A stretch of DNA of 64,000 nt from Mycogone perniciosa (lineage: Eukaryota; Ascomycota; Sordariomycetes; Hypocreales; Hypocreaceae). Of the stretch, positions 23,360-35,806 are shown piece after piece. The position numbers were made by a program, and so were the translations under genes. How positions within the stretch are numbered: the first letter of the stretch is position 1; each line of letters starts with the position of its first letter. Where the stretch lies: contig JAOALB010000131.1 in the NCBI GenBank assembly GCA_025331125.1, positions 1-64,000 of the forward strand. The letters run 5' to 3'. The notes under the pieces are model-generated. The model saw only the letters and a list, made by a program, of their open reading frames with translations. It did not search any database and was not told where the DNA came from.

Positions 23360-23450
23360 AGTCCTACTCCGTATTCTGCCCCGTATTCCGCTCCGTATTG
23401 CGTATTCCTAATAAGTACCCCGTACTACTAGTACTACTAGTAGCTGTACT
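23360..23450. repeat. short imperfect repeats (CCGTATTC and TACTAG units)
   Basis: CCGTATT occurs at four places within 35 bases (23369-23402), followed by TACTACTAGTACTACTAGTA around 23422-23443, a near-palindrome. Such CCGTA/TACTAG pieces are scattered in intergenic DNA of several ascomycetes. No function is implied. Confidence 0.55.
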
Positions 23451-24343
23451 CAGCAGTATGCACGGTCATGTATGAGCCTTTCCAACTGCTACCAGTAACG
23501 TGCAGTTGAGCACCAAGTTCTCTTTCACATCTGCTGCAGCTGCCCTCGGCGCATCTCCATCTCCTTTATAAAAAGAACATGGCTTCTTATCTTCGACGGG
23601 CCATTTGCTTTCCCGCGATCAACCCGTTGTCTTATCGTGGAGACGAAAGGGACCTTATCTTCTCGCAACTCAATGGCCCCCACACAGAGCGCAGAGATAG
23701 GTGACAGAAATGACTTTTCCTAATCAAGCATGCTCCACCTGAAGGATAAAGATTTCTACTATGAATCACTAGTCGATCCATCAATTCTCGACCTGAGAAG
23801 CTGGATAATACTGACTGAATGCTACGTAGCGCAAGTCCCATATATAGTGCAGCAATATTGCGAAACCGTCAGACATTTTCTCCCCCTTTTCTTTTTAAAA
23901 CCGAGCTATGAGGACCGCATTCCATCTCACTATCACCACCACATCACATCTGCGTACCTACTTTGCCCTGCCAATGCTTCACAAAACGGCAATCTCCTAC
24001 ACACTTCAAATCCGTTACTGCTGGGCGGCGAGCGTTATCTGAGCCCGATATAAAACCGCCAATATTTCCCCGTATAAATGAAGTCGGAAGTCAAGGTTGA
24101 TCCACAGTCAACGGGACATATCTAGATGTTGGATTGAACAACAAGACTGCACTAACCGACCGATATGAGAGTCCATCTGTACCTGAACCCCTAAGAACTC
24201 AAAGTAGGACGCATCTGTGGACATTATCGCCTCGTCCTTACCCTAATGTAAGATGGTTTGGGAGCTGTCACTATCATATGCAACCATATCCATGGGAATA
24301 TACAGGATCCCGTCAAGCTCATTTCTTAAGTTCAAAGTCTTCT

Positions 24344-24425
24344 GGCTTTTTAAAATATATAAAAAGATATATCGTCCTTTTTCTTCCATCCTTTATTCCT
24401 TCTCTCATTATCTGCAGTTTATATA
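24344..24425 (+). promoter_or_regulatory. promoter-like stretch facing the A+T-rich block
   Basis: TTTTTAAAATATATAAAAAG (about 24346-24365) is followed by a strongly pyrimidine-rich stretch (24369-24410), the arrangement of many fungal core promoters, pointing right. The base-balanced island ends about 20-40 bases later and no coding frame follows. It may be the promoter of a gene since destroyed by RIP or replaced by repeats. An A+T-rich edge by chance is possible. Confidence 0.3.
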
Positions 24426-24430
24426 TTAAA

Positions 24431-26729
24431 TAGTAGCAATCTAAGTGTTTTTCAACTATTAGACCTTTATTGATACACTATACTGGCAACTATAAGTAAC
24501 TATGTTTGTATTTCCTTTTCTTAAGTAAAGGAAACCTTTGTAAATAAAGATATTGATTAATTAACTGAGTAACTAAACTATTAAACTAAATTTTATTAAT
24601 ATTAGTTTTAACTTTTTCTATTATAAAAGTATATTACTTTCATAATAAATAGAGTTGTTTTCATTGTAATATAAAGGCAGGTTAAAATAAATATTATTAT
24701 TATATAATAAAAAGGAAACTGCTTTAAATGATTATAAATAATTATAAATATTAAAGGATATAGAAAAGCATAATATATACTCAAAGTTTATATAACTAGG
24801 TATTAATAATATATTACAATATATATTATAATAATTCCTTTTTTTAATTATATAATGAAATTAAAAGTAATTATATTATTTATATATAAGTAATTACAGT
24901 TAAGTATATAATATGAAATATATATTATATAAATAATTAAATTTATTACTTTTAATATACTATAAATTTAAATTAATATTTTATATAGTTTAAGGTTTTA
25001 ATGTAATTATTAAATAAAGTAAATAAATACTATACTTTAATAAACTATACTATACTTTATATTATAAATTAAGTTTAATTTAAAAGACTGTAATTATATT
25101 AACTATAATACTATAATTCCTTATATTATTTAAGATTTCTTTATATAAATATATATACATAATATATTATATATATACTTTAATTCTATACATTAAAATA
25201 TATATAATTGAGTAATTCTTATATCTTTTTAATTTTTTAACTTTAAATAAATAATTTTATAAAGGTTTAATATTAAGTACTATAATAAAGTGCAGTATAG
25301 CTATATAAAGTATTAAAAGATAGGTAATAAAGCTTCATTCTATTAAAGAATATACTATAATAGCTTTACTATATATATATATATATAGCTAATATAAAAG
25401 AAAAGGTAATATATATATATTATAAGCGCTTATATAGTTTAATATATTGCTCATATAATATATATATTAGGTTATATTTACTATATAAATAAATAAAAGA
25501 TCTTTAATATTAATAAATATTAATAAGCAGTAAATCTTTAGCCTATTTAACCTAATATACCCCTTAATTAATAAAGGTATTCTTAATATTTCATTAATTA
25601 TTATCTTAATTTATTTATAGTATAATAACTATTTAGCTATATTTTAAAGCCTTTTTTATTTAATTAAAAGCTTTTTTATTATAAATATATATTAATATTT
25701 TATTATAAAAGTAAAATAGATATAAATACTATAGCTATTATTAATTTATAATAATAAAAAATAAAACAATAAAGCTTTATAAATAAATAAATAAATTTTA
25801 AATAGTTAAAATAAATATATTAACTGCCTTTTAACTTTATTTTTTATTTTTTATTTTGAATTATTAATGTTATTATTAATAACAATAATAATAATAGTAT
25901 TAATAATATTAATAATATTAATATAGCTTCAATAAATATTATACCTTTTATATATATTTTTTTATAATATACCTTTATTAATTAATAATAAAGTTATATA
26001 ATAGAAATACCTTTTTAATTAAATATAATTATAATTACTATTTTAAGGTAGTTTATTATAATATTAATTATTTTTAAATAGTTATATTCACTTTTACTTT
26101 TACACTAGCTTTTACTTTAACCTTTACTTTTATTTTATATTTATATTAATTAGTCTAGCTTTCACTATTACCTTTATACCTATATTAATTAGTTTAGCCT
26201 TTTAGCTTCTTTTTTATTTAACGTTAAGGCTTCCTTTAAATTGCAAGTAAGCCTTTATTAAGTTATATCCTATAGTCTCTTTATTAACTCCTTTTCCTAC
26301 TTTTATAGCTTTTATTACTACTCCAGCTCTCGCAGCTTCTATTATTACTTTTACTATTAGTTTAATTTTTTCCTTTATTACTATTATAATTACTTTTATT
26401 ATTACTTTTACTGTAGCTACCTTTATAGCAGTCTTTACTTTTACCTTTACTCCCATTATTGCCTTTACTATTATATTATTATCCCTTTTTTATAAACGTT
26501 ATTTAAAGTTACTAATTATTAAGAAATGAAATTTCTTTTTAATATATTATTATTGCCTGCTTTTAGCAGTATATTATTAATTTTAATAATAACTATTTAT
26601 ATATTCTTTAATATATCTTTTGTTTATTTTTACTTTACTACTTTAAGTAATTATATACTTTATAATTATTTAATATTTATATTAGGTATATATTAACTCT
26701 TTTAAGCTATTAATAAAAATAATGATTAA

Positions 26730-26766
<37 letters not shown>

Positions 26767-27501
26767 AATTAATATAATGGAATAGTAATGTGATATAAAA
26801 ATATTAAACTATTAATTTAACTCATTAAGAAAAAGCGTTTATAAACATATTTATAAATATAAAGGTAATAAAAGAATTAAAAATTGAACATAATTCTTTT
26901 TAATATTTTTATTAAAGTTATATATATTATATATTAATATAATATAAGTAAATATTAATTTATTTATATTCTCTTCATTATAAAATATATAATTAATTAA
27001 GTATTATAGTTAATATTTAAATTACTATTAAATTTAATTTTGATTTTTCAAAAGAGCTAATATAAATTAATTAACCTTTTTACTATTTAAAGAAAAGCTA
27101 GGAGCTTTATTTTAATTATAACTATAATAATATTTTAATATATAGTATTTTATAGGATAAAGCTTAAACAAAGTATAATAAAATACTTTTAAAATAATCT
27201 TTAAGTATTTATTTCATTAGCGAAAGAGATATTACTTAAAGCAGTTAAAACCTATATTTTACTTTACCTTTTATATTAAATAACTAGAGAGCGCTCTATA
27301 TATAATTACTAAATAAATTAATTAATTAATTTAAAGTATCTTTTAGTAATATTAATTAAAAACTATAATACAGTTAAAGTATTATATATTATATTTAACT
27401 ATATTATTATAGTTATATAAAATATTAATCTTACCTTTTTTAATATATTTTAATAATTATATTTATTAAGTTATATTATTATTATTTTACACTTTATAAT
27501 A
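24431..27501. other. A+T-rich block with dispersed repeat and simple sequence
   Basis: About 25330-25530 matches 45310-45520 (shared blocks TATATATTATAAGCGCTTAT-like and a following ATATAAATAAATAAAAG), so a dispersed repeat, possibly an LTR, lies here. (AT)n runs at 26733-26761. Nothing else is assignable. Confidence 0.5.
26085..26490 (-). repeat. imperfect TTTACT-type simple repeat
   Basis: Plus-strand units of TTTACT/TTTATT with changes fill this stretch. On the minus strand the period gives an open frame of roughly 90 codons dominated by Val, Lys and Ile (KVKVK, KVIIKVIII). It looks like a product of the repeat, though the last 25 residues (near 26217-26290, ETIGYNLIKAYLQFKGS) are less simple and could be a coding relic. 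Confidence 0.5.
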
Positions 27502-27506
27502 AATAT

Positions 27507-27679
27507 TGATTATAGTATAAACTATAATATAATATTAATGCCTTATTATATAAGCTCTAGTTACATAACTAAGCCTTAATATATTCCTAGCTATAGCTTT
27601 CTATAAAGCCTTAAACTTTCTTTACTCTTTAAAGTATAATAATAATATTTACTTTAACCTGCTTTCTTACGCTATAATA
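27507..27679 (+). repeat. 5' LTR of the outer gypsy copy
   Basis: 173 bp aligning with 29514-29685, 35807-35978 and 40951-41121; shared blocks include CTAGCTATAGCTTTC and the end CTATAATA. Heavily mutated relative to 35807-35978. Confidence 0.8.
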
Positions 27680-28801
27680 GTGTATACTATCACTTAACTT
27701 GGCTATACTATTATAAGGTATATATTTAACTAATTATAAATTTCTTTAAATTCCCCCTTTATTTTTAAACTTATTATAATGCCTTTATAGCCTAGCCTTT
27801 ACCCTTTAAATACTATATTTATAAACGATTAATTATAAGTAAGATAAATATAAATGCCTTAAACCTTACCCTATAGCTTAATTTAGCTTAATAAATTATA
27901 GTTTTACCTATAAAGTTAATACTTTTCCTTTTTTTATTTTAAAGTTTTATAAAAGTTTAATAATAATAGTAACTATATATATTTAATAAATATAATTATA
28001 AATTTTATTTCTTTTATTAAGTAATAAATAAAAGTTTAACTTAATAAAAAAAATAAAAATAAACTTTTAAATAGGAAATTTTAAAGTAAATAATAAAAAA
28101 CTAAAACTTTAAAGTATAAATTAAAGTTTAAATTAAAGCTTTAAATATAGCTTTACTACTAAGCTTTAAGGCTAATAACCTATTTAACTGCTATTAAATT
28201 AAAATCTTTAAATAATTTAATAATATATAAAAGAATCTTATTAAATATTAATAAAAATATATTAATTAATACTTTTAAATTAATATTACTTTTATAAATA
28301 ATAAATTAATCTTTTTAATTAGATTTTGCAAAATCTTATATATTATAAGCCTTTTAAAAAGAAATATATATTAACTGCAATAAAAGAACTTTAATATTAT
28401 TATTAAAGATTTTAATAACTTGACTTAATACTATTAAAAGATTAATATAATACTTTTTATTAATCTTAATAACTAAGATAATATACTTAATTTATTTTAA
28501 AAGGTGTTATAGTCTTTTAATAATATATATATATTAAATGAACCTTTTTAAAACTTTATAATAAGGCTCTTTATATTAAATATTAAATATAATAGAATTA
28601 TCAAAATAAATAATAAATGCTTTAAGAATAACAGTCTTTTAAACATTTAATAATATTATAAAAACTTAAATAATTAAATTAAATAGATTTAACTTTATTT
28701 AATAATATTAACTTTATTAAACTATTTATAATAGACATTAAAAAGGCGTTTACTATAATGCCTTTTATATTATTTAAATAAGGTAGTATTAATAAAGCTA
28801 T

Positions 28802-29188
28802 AATTATAACCTAACTATTATAAAAACATAATATAGTATATACCTAAAGGAACCTTAAATAAACGAATTAAGTAGTATTAGATCATTTAGATTACTATAG
28901 ACTATAAAGTAATCCCAGTAAACTAATAAAAGGATTTACTATAGATTATAAAGAAAACAAGTATAATTTAAGGTAATTTACAATTATTCCCTTTATATAT
29001 ATATAACTAGCTTATTACTTATTCAATATAGTTACTTAAATAGTTATTAATTAATTGCATTTACTAGAACCGCCTATTTTATAGAATTGTAACTATATTA
29101 CTCTGCTAAGTATTTAGCTTTAACATCTCTATTAATATAAACCTATAAACCTCGGTTTAAGTATTAAAAATTAACCTAGATTATTATA
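28802..29188. mobile_element. solo LTR with exact GCTAT target duplication
   Basis: A 387-bp insertion flanked by GCTAT (28797-28801 and 29189-29193); the matching A also precedes both, so the shared stretch is AGCTAT. The inner gypsy element shows the empty site (GCTAT at 30763-30767 then TAATAATAG). The right-hand half matches 56400-56623 closely (shared TATATATATATAACTAGCTT), so this is an LTR of another element family. Confidence 0.85.
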
Positions 29189-29352
29189 GCTATTAATAAT
29201 AATAGTAATATTATTAATATTAATAAAATAATTAAATAAATAATTAAACTGCTACTTTAATATTAACTAATAATTAAATATAATTAAATATTATATATAT
29301 TATATTACTTTACTTTTAAGTTTATTATAATACGTCTATTATTAAAAAACTT

Positions 29353-29394
29353 TACTTTTACTATAAAAAAGTAAATTATAGCTTTAATAAATAT
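29353..29394 (+). pseudogene. gag zinc-knuckle remnant with ligand positions reading Tyr
   Basis: Fourteen codons have the spacing of the retroelement CX2CX4HX4C knuckle, and all four ligand positions read TAC or TAT (Tyr): YFYYKKVNYSFNKY. Cys to Tyr needs TG to TA, and His to Tyr needs CA to TA, exactly the RIP changes. The inner copy at 30930-30970 keeps the first Cys (TGC). Nucleocapsid knuckles bind element RNA; this one could not bind zinc. Confidence 0.7.
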
Positions 29395-29513
29395 AAGAAA
29401 AAAAAGTAAATTAATATATATTAAAGATATTTATATTAAATATAAAATAAAATTATTAAATTTAATTATATTAACTATACGTTAACCTAATAGTACTTTT
29501 AACCTAATAATAG

Positions 29514-29685
29514 TATTATAGCACTGACTATAATGTAATATTAACGCCCTGTTATATAAGCCCTGGTTATATAACTAGGCCTTAACGCATTCCTAGCTAT
29601 AGCTTTCTGTAAAGCCTTAAGGCTTTCTCGCTCTCTATGGCACAATAATAATATTTGCCCTAACCTACCTTTCCGTACTATAATA
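29514..29685 (+). repeat. 5' LTR of the inner gypsy element
   Basis: 172 bp, same length as its partner. TGTTATAG has become TATTATAG at its start, and the CACGTG sites of the partner read TATATAA here. Confidence 0.87.
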
Positions 29686-29949
29686 GTTTATACTGTCCTT
29701 TAACTCGGCTATACTATTGCAAGGCATATACTTAACCAATTACAAATTCCCCTTAAATCCCTTTTTATTCCTAAAATTATAATAATGCCTCTATAGCCTA
29801 GCCTTTATCCCTTAACCCCTTTAATTATAGGAAATTAATTATAAGCAAAATAAATATAAATGCCCTAAACCTTGCCCTGCAGCCTAACCTAGCCTAATAG
29901 ATCATAGTTTTAACTATAAAGCTTATACTTTTCCTTTTTCTTTTTAAAA

Positions 29950-31100
29950 CTTTATAAAAATCTAGCGTTAATAGCGATTATATATATTTAATAAACGCGA
30001 TTATTAGTTTTATTTTTTTAGCTAAATAATTAAAAAGGGCTTAATTTAATAAAAAGAATAGAAAAATAAACCTTTAAATAGGAAATTTTAAAGTAGGCAG
30101 TTAAAAATTAAAACTTTAAAGTATAAAGTAAAGCGTAAGTTAAAACTTTAAATATAGCTTTACTATTAAGCTTTAGAAATAATAACCTATTTAACTGCTA
30201 TTAAATTAAAGACTTTAAGTAATTTAATCGTAAATAAAAAGATATTATTAAATATTAATAAAAATATATCAATTAATTTCTTTAATTAAATTTAAAACGT
30301 CTTTATATATTATAAGTCTTTTAAAAATATATATATATTAACTATAATAAAAAGAGTTTAATATTATTATTAAAAGTTTTAATAACCTTGCTTAACAATA
30401 TTAAAAAATTAATATAATACTTTTTATTAATTTTAATAAGTAATATAAAATAATTTACCTTTTTTAAAAAGTATTATAGTCTTTTAATAATCTATATATA
30501 TTAAATAATCCTTTTTAAAACTTTATAGTAAAGTTATTTATATTAAGCAGCAAATATAATAAAACTATTAAGTAAATAATAAAGGCTTTAAAAATAAAGG
30601 TCTTTTAAAAGTTTACTAATACTATAAAGATTTAAATAATTAAGCCAGATAAATTTAACTTTATTAAATAGTATTAACTTTATTAAATTATTTATTATAG
30701 GCTTTAAAAGGGTGCCTACTATAATGCCCTCTATACTGCTTAAATAGGCTAGTATTAATAAAGCTATTAATAATAGCAGTATTAGCACTAATAGTAATAT
30801 TATTAATGCCAGTAAAATAATTAAACTACTGCCTTAATACTAGCCAGCGACTTAATATAGCTGGATATTATATATACCTTGCCACTTTACCTTTAAGTCT
30901 CTCGCAAAGAATATATTATTAAAGGACTCTGCTTTTACTATAAGAAATAGGCTATAGCCTTAATAAATATAAAAAAAAAGTAGTTTAATATATATTAAAG
31001 CAAGTTATACTAGATATAAAATTAAAATCGCTAAGTTTAGCTATACTAGCTATACTTTAATTTAATAGTACTTTAAAGCTAATAATAAAATAGCCTAGTA
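29950..31100 (+). pseudogene. gag remnant with broken zinc knuckle
   Basis: At 30930-30970 the knuckle spacing is recognisable as CFYYKK and then, after a one-base loss, GYSLNKY: first Cys kept, the second Cys, His and last Cys read Tyr. Upstream sequence is conserved with the outer copy but has stops. Gag packages element RNA into particles. Confidence 0.6.
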
Positions 31101-34100
31101 AAATATAATAATTAAACCCCAATAGCGCGCTAATATTACCTGTAATATTTAAATAACTTATAAATTTAAGCTTTAAATAATATACCTTCTTTAAATATTA
31201 ATAAGAATAATAATAATAGTACTGCTTTATGAACGTTTAGTTTACTTTAATTTAGCCAGCTTTACCTCTTAAAAATTTAAACCTAATATATAAATTAAAG
31301 AAAAGATTAACCTTTATTAAAAGTTATAAATAAAGGTTAACTATAAATAAAACTATTATTTTAAAATAGATTTACTGTTATTTTTTTAATTAAAAACCCA
31401 TTAAACTTAAATTAATAAATAGTAAATCCCTTTTAATATAAACTATACTATTCTTTATATATAATATCTATATTAATATAAAAGCTTTAATAGATAGCAG
31501 CTATATATGTTAAGCTTTTATTAACTGCGCTTTTATTAAATAACTTAATATTATTATTTAATTATTATAATTTATTAAAAATCTTTTATTTATTAATAAA
31601 AGTATAGTTAATAAAATTTTAAACTTTTTTATTATATAAAGTATAATTAACTTTTATAAAAGACTTTACTTTTTTTTATTATAAATATCTTTAATAATAT
31701 ATTCATAATCTTTAGCCTTTTATAGCTAAGAAAATATAATTTTAATATTAACTAGGAAAAGTTAATTATAACTTTTAAATCCTATTACTATTATAATTAC
31801 TATTTCTTAAAAAATACTTTAAAAGAAATAGATTATAACTTAATTAAAAAAGGGGCCTTTAAACTATATATATTATAAACTTTAACGCGAAACTAAAATT
31901 ACTATATAATTTATAAATATAATAAAATTAATAATAAGGAAATATAGGTATAAATAATCTTAAATTAAATATATATAAAGCTATTGCCTGCTTTTATAAT
32001 CTGCAGTTAATAATAAAAAAAGAAACCTTTATTAAAACTATTACTATTACTTTTTAATATATTATTTCTATAAATTTAAACTAAGCTCTAAAATTGAAAA
32101 GTATATTTAAATATAGCAGACATATAAATACTAGTAGCTATAAACTTCATTACCTTTTATTAATAACTATATATTTATGTAATAAAAGTAATTTAAAAGA
32201 AAATTAACTAAATTATTAAAATTAAAAAACTAATACTTATTACTTTATTAAAGCTTTTAAATAAGTTTTTCTAATAAATACTTATAAGATAAAGAGATTA
32301 TATTAAAGTAAAAATAGTATTATTTAAAGAAATATATAACTTTATTAATAAATGCTACTTTTTAATATAATTAAGAAAAATTATAACTGCCGATATTAAA
32401 GAATTTATAGTAGGAAAACTTAAATTTAATAAATTAAATATTTCAATAAAACTGCTATTTTAGCTATATAATTTATATAATACTTTTTTATTAAAAACAG
32501 TAAATAAACTTCCCCTATAATAGGCCTAGGACTATAAAATTGAAATATTGCTAGGAAAAGACTTACTATATTAAAAGAATAGGCTATTTTTACCTAATAA
32601 ACTGCAGGTAATAAGAAAATGGTTAAATACTAATTTAATAAAAGGATTTATTTGCGAATTGCAAATATAATATACTATTCCCCTCTTTTTAACTGCAAAA
32701 CTAAAAGGCAGTATTTATATTTATTAAAATTACTAAAGGTTAAATAATATTACTATTAAAAGTTAATACCTATTACTATTAATTTAAAAGACCTTTAATG
32801 CTTTAAGCTATATAAATATATATATAAAACTTAATATTATCGCTATATTTAATAACCTTTATATTATTAAAAAGGATATATAAAAAATAACATTTATTAT
32901 AAAGTTTAGCCTTTTTAAAATATTAATTATACCTTTTAGCCTTTATAATATACCTGCTATATTTTAATATTATATTAACTGTACTCTTTATAACCTCTTT
33001 AACTGTATTTATATAATATACTTTAATAATATTTTTTTATATTTATTATATTAAAAAGAGTACTGAAAATATATATATAAAATAGAAGCCTACCTTTAAG
33101 ATCCTAGCCTTTAAATTAATATTATTAAATACAAGCTTAAAATAATAAAGATAAAATACTTTAATTTAATTTTTACTTTAAAGGGATTAGAAATAAATCT
33201 TAAAAAAGTTAAAGCTATATTAAACTAGCAATTACTTAAAAGAGTAAAAGACTTATAAAACTTCTTTAGCTTTATAAATTTTTATTACTATTTTATTTAA
33301 AAATGCTTTAAAATAGCCGCACTATTAAATAAACTTTTAAAGAAAAACTAACTATATACTTAAAGAGAGAAATAGCAGAAAATCTTTAACTTAATTAAAT
33401 ATACCTTTAAATTAGCTTTAATCCTAGCCCTTTTTAGCTATAATAAATAAATAGTCTTTAAAACTAATACCTTTAATTAAATATTAGGTAGTATTTTATT
33501 ATAGTATAATAAAAAAGGCATTCTATACTTTATTATATTCTTTTCTATAAAGTATAACGCTTAAAAGTATTGCTATAAAATTTATAATAAAAAGCTTTTA
33601 ACTATTATTAAAGTAATAAAAAAGTAGCGCTTAAAATTATAAAGCTTATAAAAGTTTAATATTATTATAAACTATAAAAACTTTAAGTACTTTACTTTAA
33701 TAAAAGCCTTAAATTAATAATAAATTTAATAGTTTAAATTCCTTTTTAACTTTAACTTTTATATTATTTATTAACCTAGCTTTAAGGCTATAAAGCTTAA
33801 TGCTTTAAATAAAAAAGTAGAAAATAAGCCTATAAAATTAAACCCCTTTAATGACTAAATTAAAAACAGGTAATATACTATCCTTTTATAAAGTCTTTTT
33901 AGGTTTAAAGCTTAGGCGATATTTTAAAAAGAAGTTTTATTAAATATTAAAGTATGTATAAAGGCTGCCCCTATAAATATAATAATACTAGTAAAAGACA
34001 GATTAATTACTAATTTAATTGCAGTAGTATATAAATAAAATATTATAGTAAAAGAAATAGTAACTGCGCTTTAAAACCTTAATATCCGCTAATAATTAAA

Positions 34101-35760
34101 ATAGCTCTATAAAAAACTTTAAATTATAATAATAACTGTTAAATAATAAATAATAAAATCTACTATTAAAAGTAGCTTTTTATTCCCTTTTATAATAAGC
34201 TTTATATATAAATCTTATTTCAAAACTATTTAAGCAGCCTAGCTAAATACTTAGGCAGATTTAAAACTCTAAACTTTATTAGCTAAATATACTAATAGCT
34301 ATAAATCTTAAAAGATATTAAAGTATTTATATAAGCCTATAAACTATATATTAAAATAAAGGCCTTATAATCTTTATTATAAAACTTCTTTTAACTATTA
34401 TTAATCCTGTTTTATATATAATTAAATATCTCTATTAATTATAATATACTACTGCCTAAATCCTGCCGCTATAATACTATTTATAAGTATTTACTAATAA
34501 AAGTTTACTGCTTTATAAAAATATACTATTTTATATTTATTATTTTACTATTAATAAAAAAGCTGGCTAATATATTTAGTAATAGGATTTACTGCCTTTA
34601 TAATACACCTAATAATATTATATTAAACTGCAGTATATAGTTTATATTAAAACTCTAAGAATAACTTTTAAAGTAATTAAAACTTATATTAAAACAGTTA
34701 TTAGCTTTTTACTTTAAAACTAATAGCTAAATTAAAACAATTAATATAAGTATAAAATAATACCTATAAGCTTTTATTAACTTTTACTAAAATAACTAAG
34801 CCTATTAGCTTTTATTAGCTAAATTTACTATAAATAATATACTATTTAAAACTATTAGCGTATTATTACTTTTTATTAATTATAGTTTTAACCTTTACTT
34901 AAAAATAAAGCCTTTATAGCTTTGCCTACCAAACCTTTTTATAATAAAAAAGAAAACGTTTTTCTGCATTAATACTATTACTAAGCGATTTAAATATATT
35001 ATTATACAGTTAAAAGCTTTTATTAAAGCTTTAAGAAAAAGATATAAAGAAAATATAAATATATAAAGAAAGGTATTACTAGTCTATATTATTAAGTAGG
35101 AAGTCTTTATTGATATATAAAATATAAAGATTAACCACCTAATAAAGAAGTTAAATAATAAATAGGCAAGGCTTTATAAAACAACAAAGGTATACCTATA
35201 AGCCTGCGCTATTAGCCTGCTGGAGAGTATAAAGATTTTCTTAATTTTATATAACTCCCTCTTATAATTTAAAACAGCTATTTGACTGTATTTTAAGTAA
35301 AAGATAATTAATAAAGCCGAGTTAAGGAATTTTTAAAGCAGAATATTAAAAAGAAAAGATAATATAAATAAAGTATAAAAGAAATAAAAGTTTAAAGCGC
35401 TTTTAAATTATTATAATAATAATAAATTCTATTACTTTATTAAGTAAAAATACTATACCGCTATATAGTAACAAGCTAAAAACCTATAAAGTTAAAAAAG
35501 GGTAATATAAGACTTTTATAAAGGAAACTTAAAAAAGCTAAGCCTACTGCAATAGGTATTAAAAACAATTATAAAAAAGGAAAAAGAGGAAATAGCTAAA
35601 AAAAAACTAATACCTGTAAAGCCTTAACTAAAGACTATACTGCGCTAAAGCCTATAATTAAACTATATATCATTAATACTAAAAACTATATAATTCGCCC
35701 TATTTACCTTTATATTAAAAGTATTAAAATAGATTACCTAGAATTTTAATTTATATAAGT
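31100..35760 (+). pseudogene. pol remnant: protease, reverse transcriptase, RNase H, integrase, chromodomain
   Basis: Readable pieces in order: protease ALID-S-S at about 31484-31501 (the DSG site with Gly now Ser); reverse transcriptase LNNITIKS near 32745, then ITFIIKFSLFKILIIPFSL near 32890 (family WKTAF...MPFGL) and YFNN at 33019-33030 (YxDD with both Asp as Asn); RNase H NYKNFKYFTLIKAL at about 33672-33713 and YIIY-PSFKAIK (33762-33799); integrase INASIKQYL-AFINFY near 34735-34780; chromodomain at 35382-35528. Most stops stand where Gln, Arg or Trp is expected. It is typical of a gypsy pol inactivated by RIP. Confidence 0.82.
35382..35528 (+). pseudogene. chromodomain remnant at the end of integrase
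   Basis: One frame gives K-KFKALLNYYNNNKFYYFIK followed by KYYTAI, two stops, QAKNL and DFYKGN. Spacing and aromatic residues match the chromodomain pattern (W-F-E-x-L-L ... YYxVKW ... W-x-P-x-x-NL), with stops at the Trp positions as TGG to TAG/TAA changes would give. In chromoviruses this domain binds methylated histone H3 and steers insertion to heterochromatin. Confidence 0.65.
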
Positions 35761-35806
35761 AATATAGCTATTTGCGGCTAAATAGCGCGATAAAGAGGGG
35801 GGGTAC

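Larger units (their letters stand above)
18640..24430. other. base-balanced island between two RIP-mutated blocks
   Basis: Between about 18640 and 24430 the four bases are roughly balanced, CpA and TpG are common and coding frames appear; both edges are sharp within a few hundred bases. It holds one intact gene (19697-21404) and otherwise non-coding DNA. Parts on either side of the gene (18660-18720, 19430-19560, 24340-24430) are somewhat A+T-richer and may have received some mutation from the neighbouring repeats. Confidence 0.9.
27507..29513 (+). mobile_element. left part of outer Ty3/gypsy copy (split by a younger copy)
   Basis: It starts with an LTR (27507-27679) and aligns along its length with 29514-31080 of the inner element, including leader and gag. 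At 29513/29514 it is broken by the inner element and resumes at 35979. AATAT flanks both outer ends (27502-27506 and 41122-41126), a candidate target duplication. A solo LTR (28802-29188) interrupts it. Confidence 0.85.

Noticed and set aside
23579..23704. 41-residue frame starting 12 bases after TATAAAAAG
   Set aside because: The TATA-like sequence is too close to the ATG to act as its promoter, and the peptide has no recognisable feature.
26214..26456. 80-residue minus-strand open frame rich in Val, Lys and Ile
   Set aside because: Explained mostly by the TTTACT-type simple repeat; described as a repeat instead of a gene.
30588..30788. 66-residue minus-strand open frame
   Set aside because: Antisense to the gag part of the gypsy element and composed of Leu/Ile codons expected from A+T-rich DNA.
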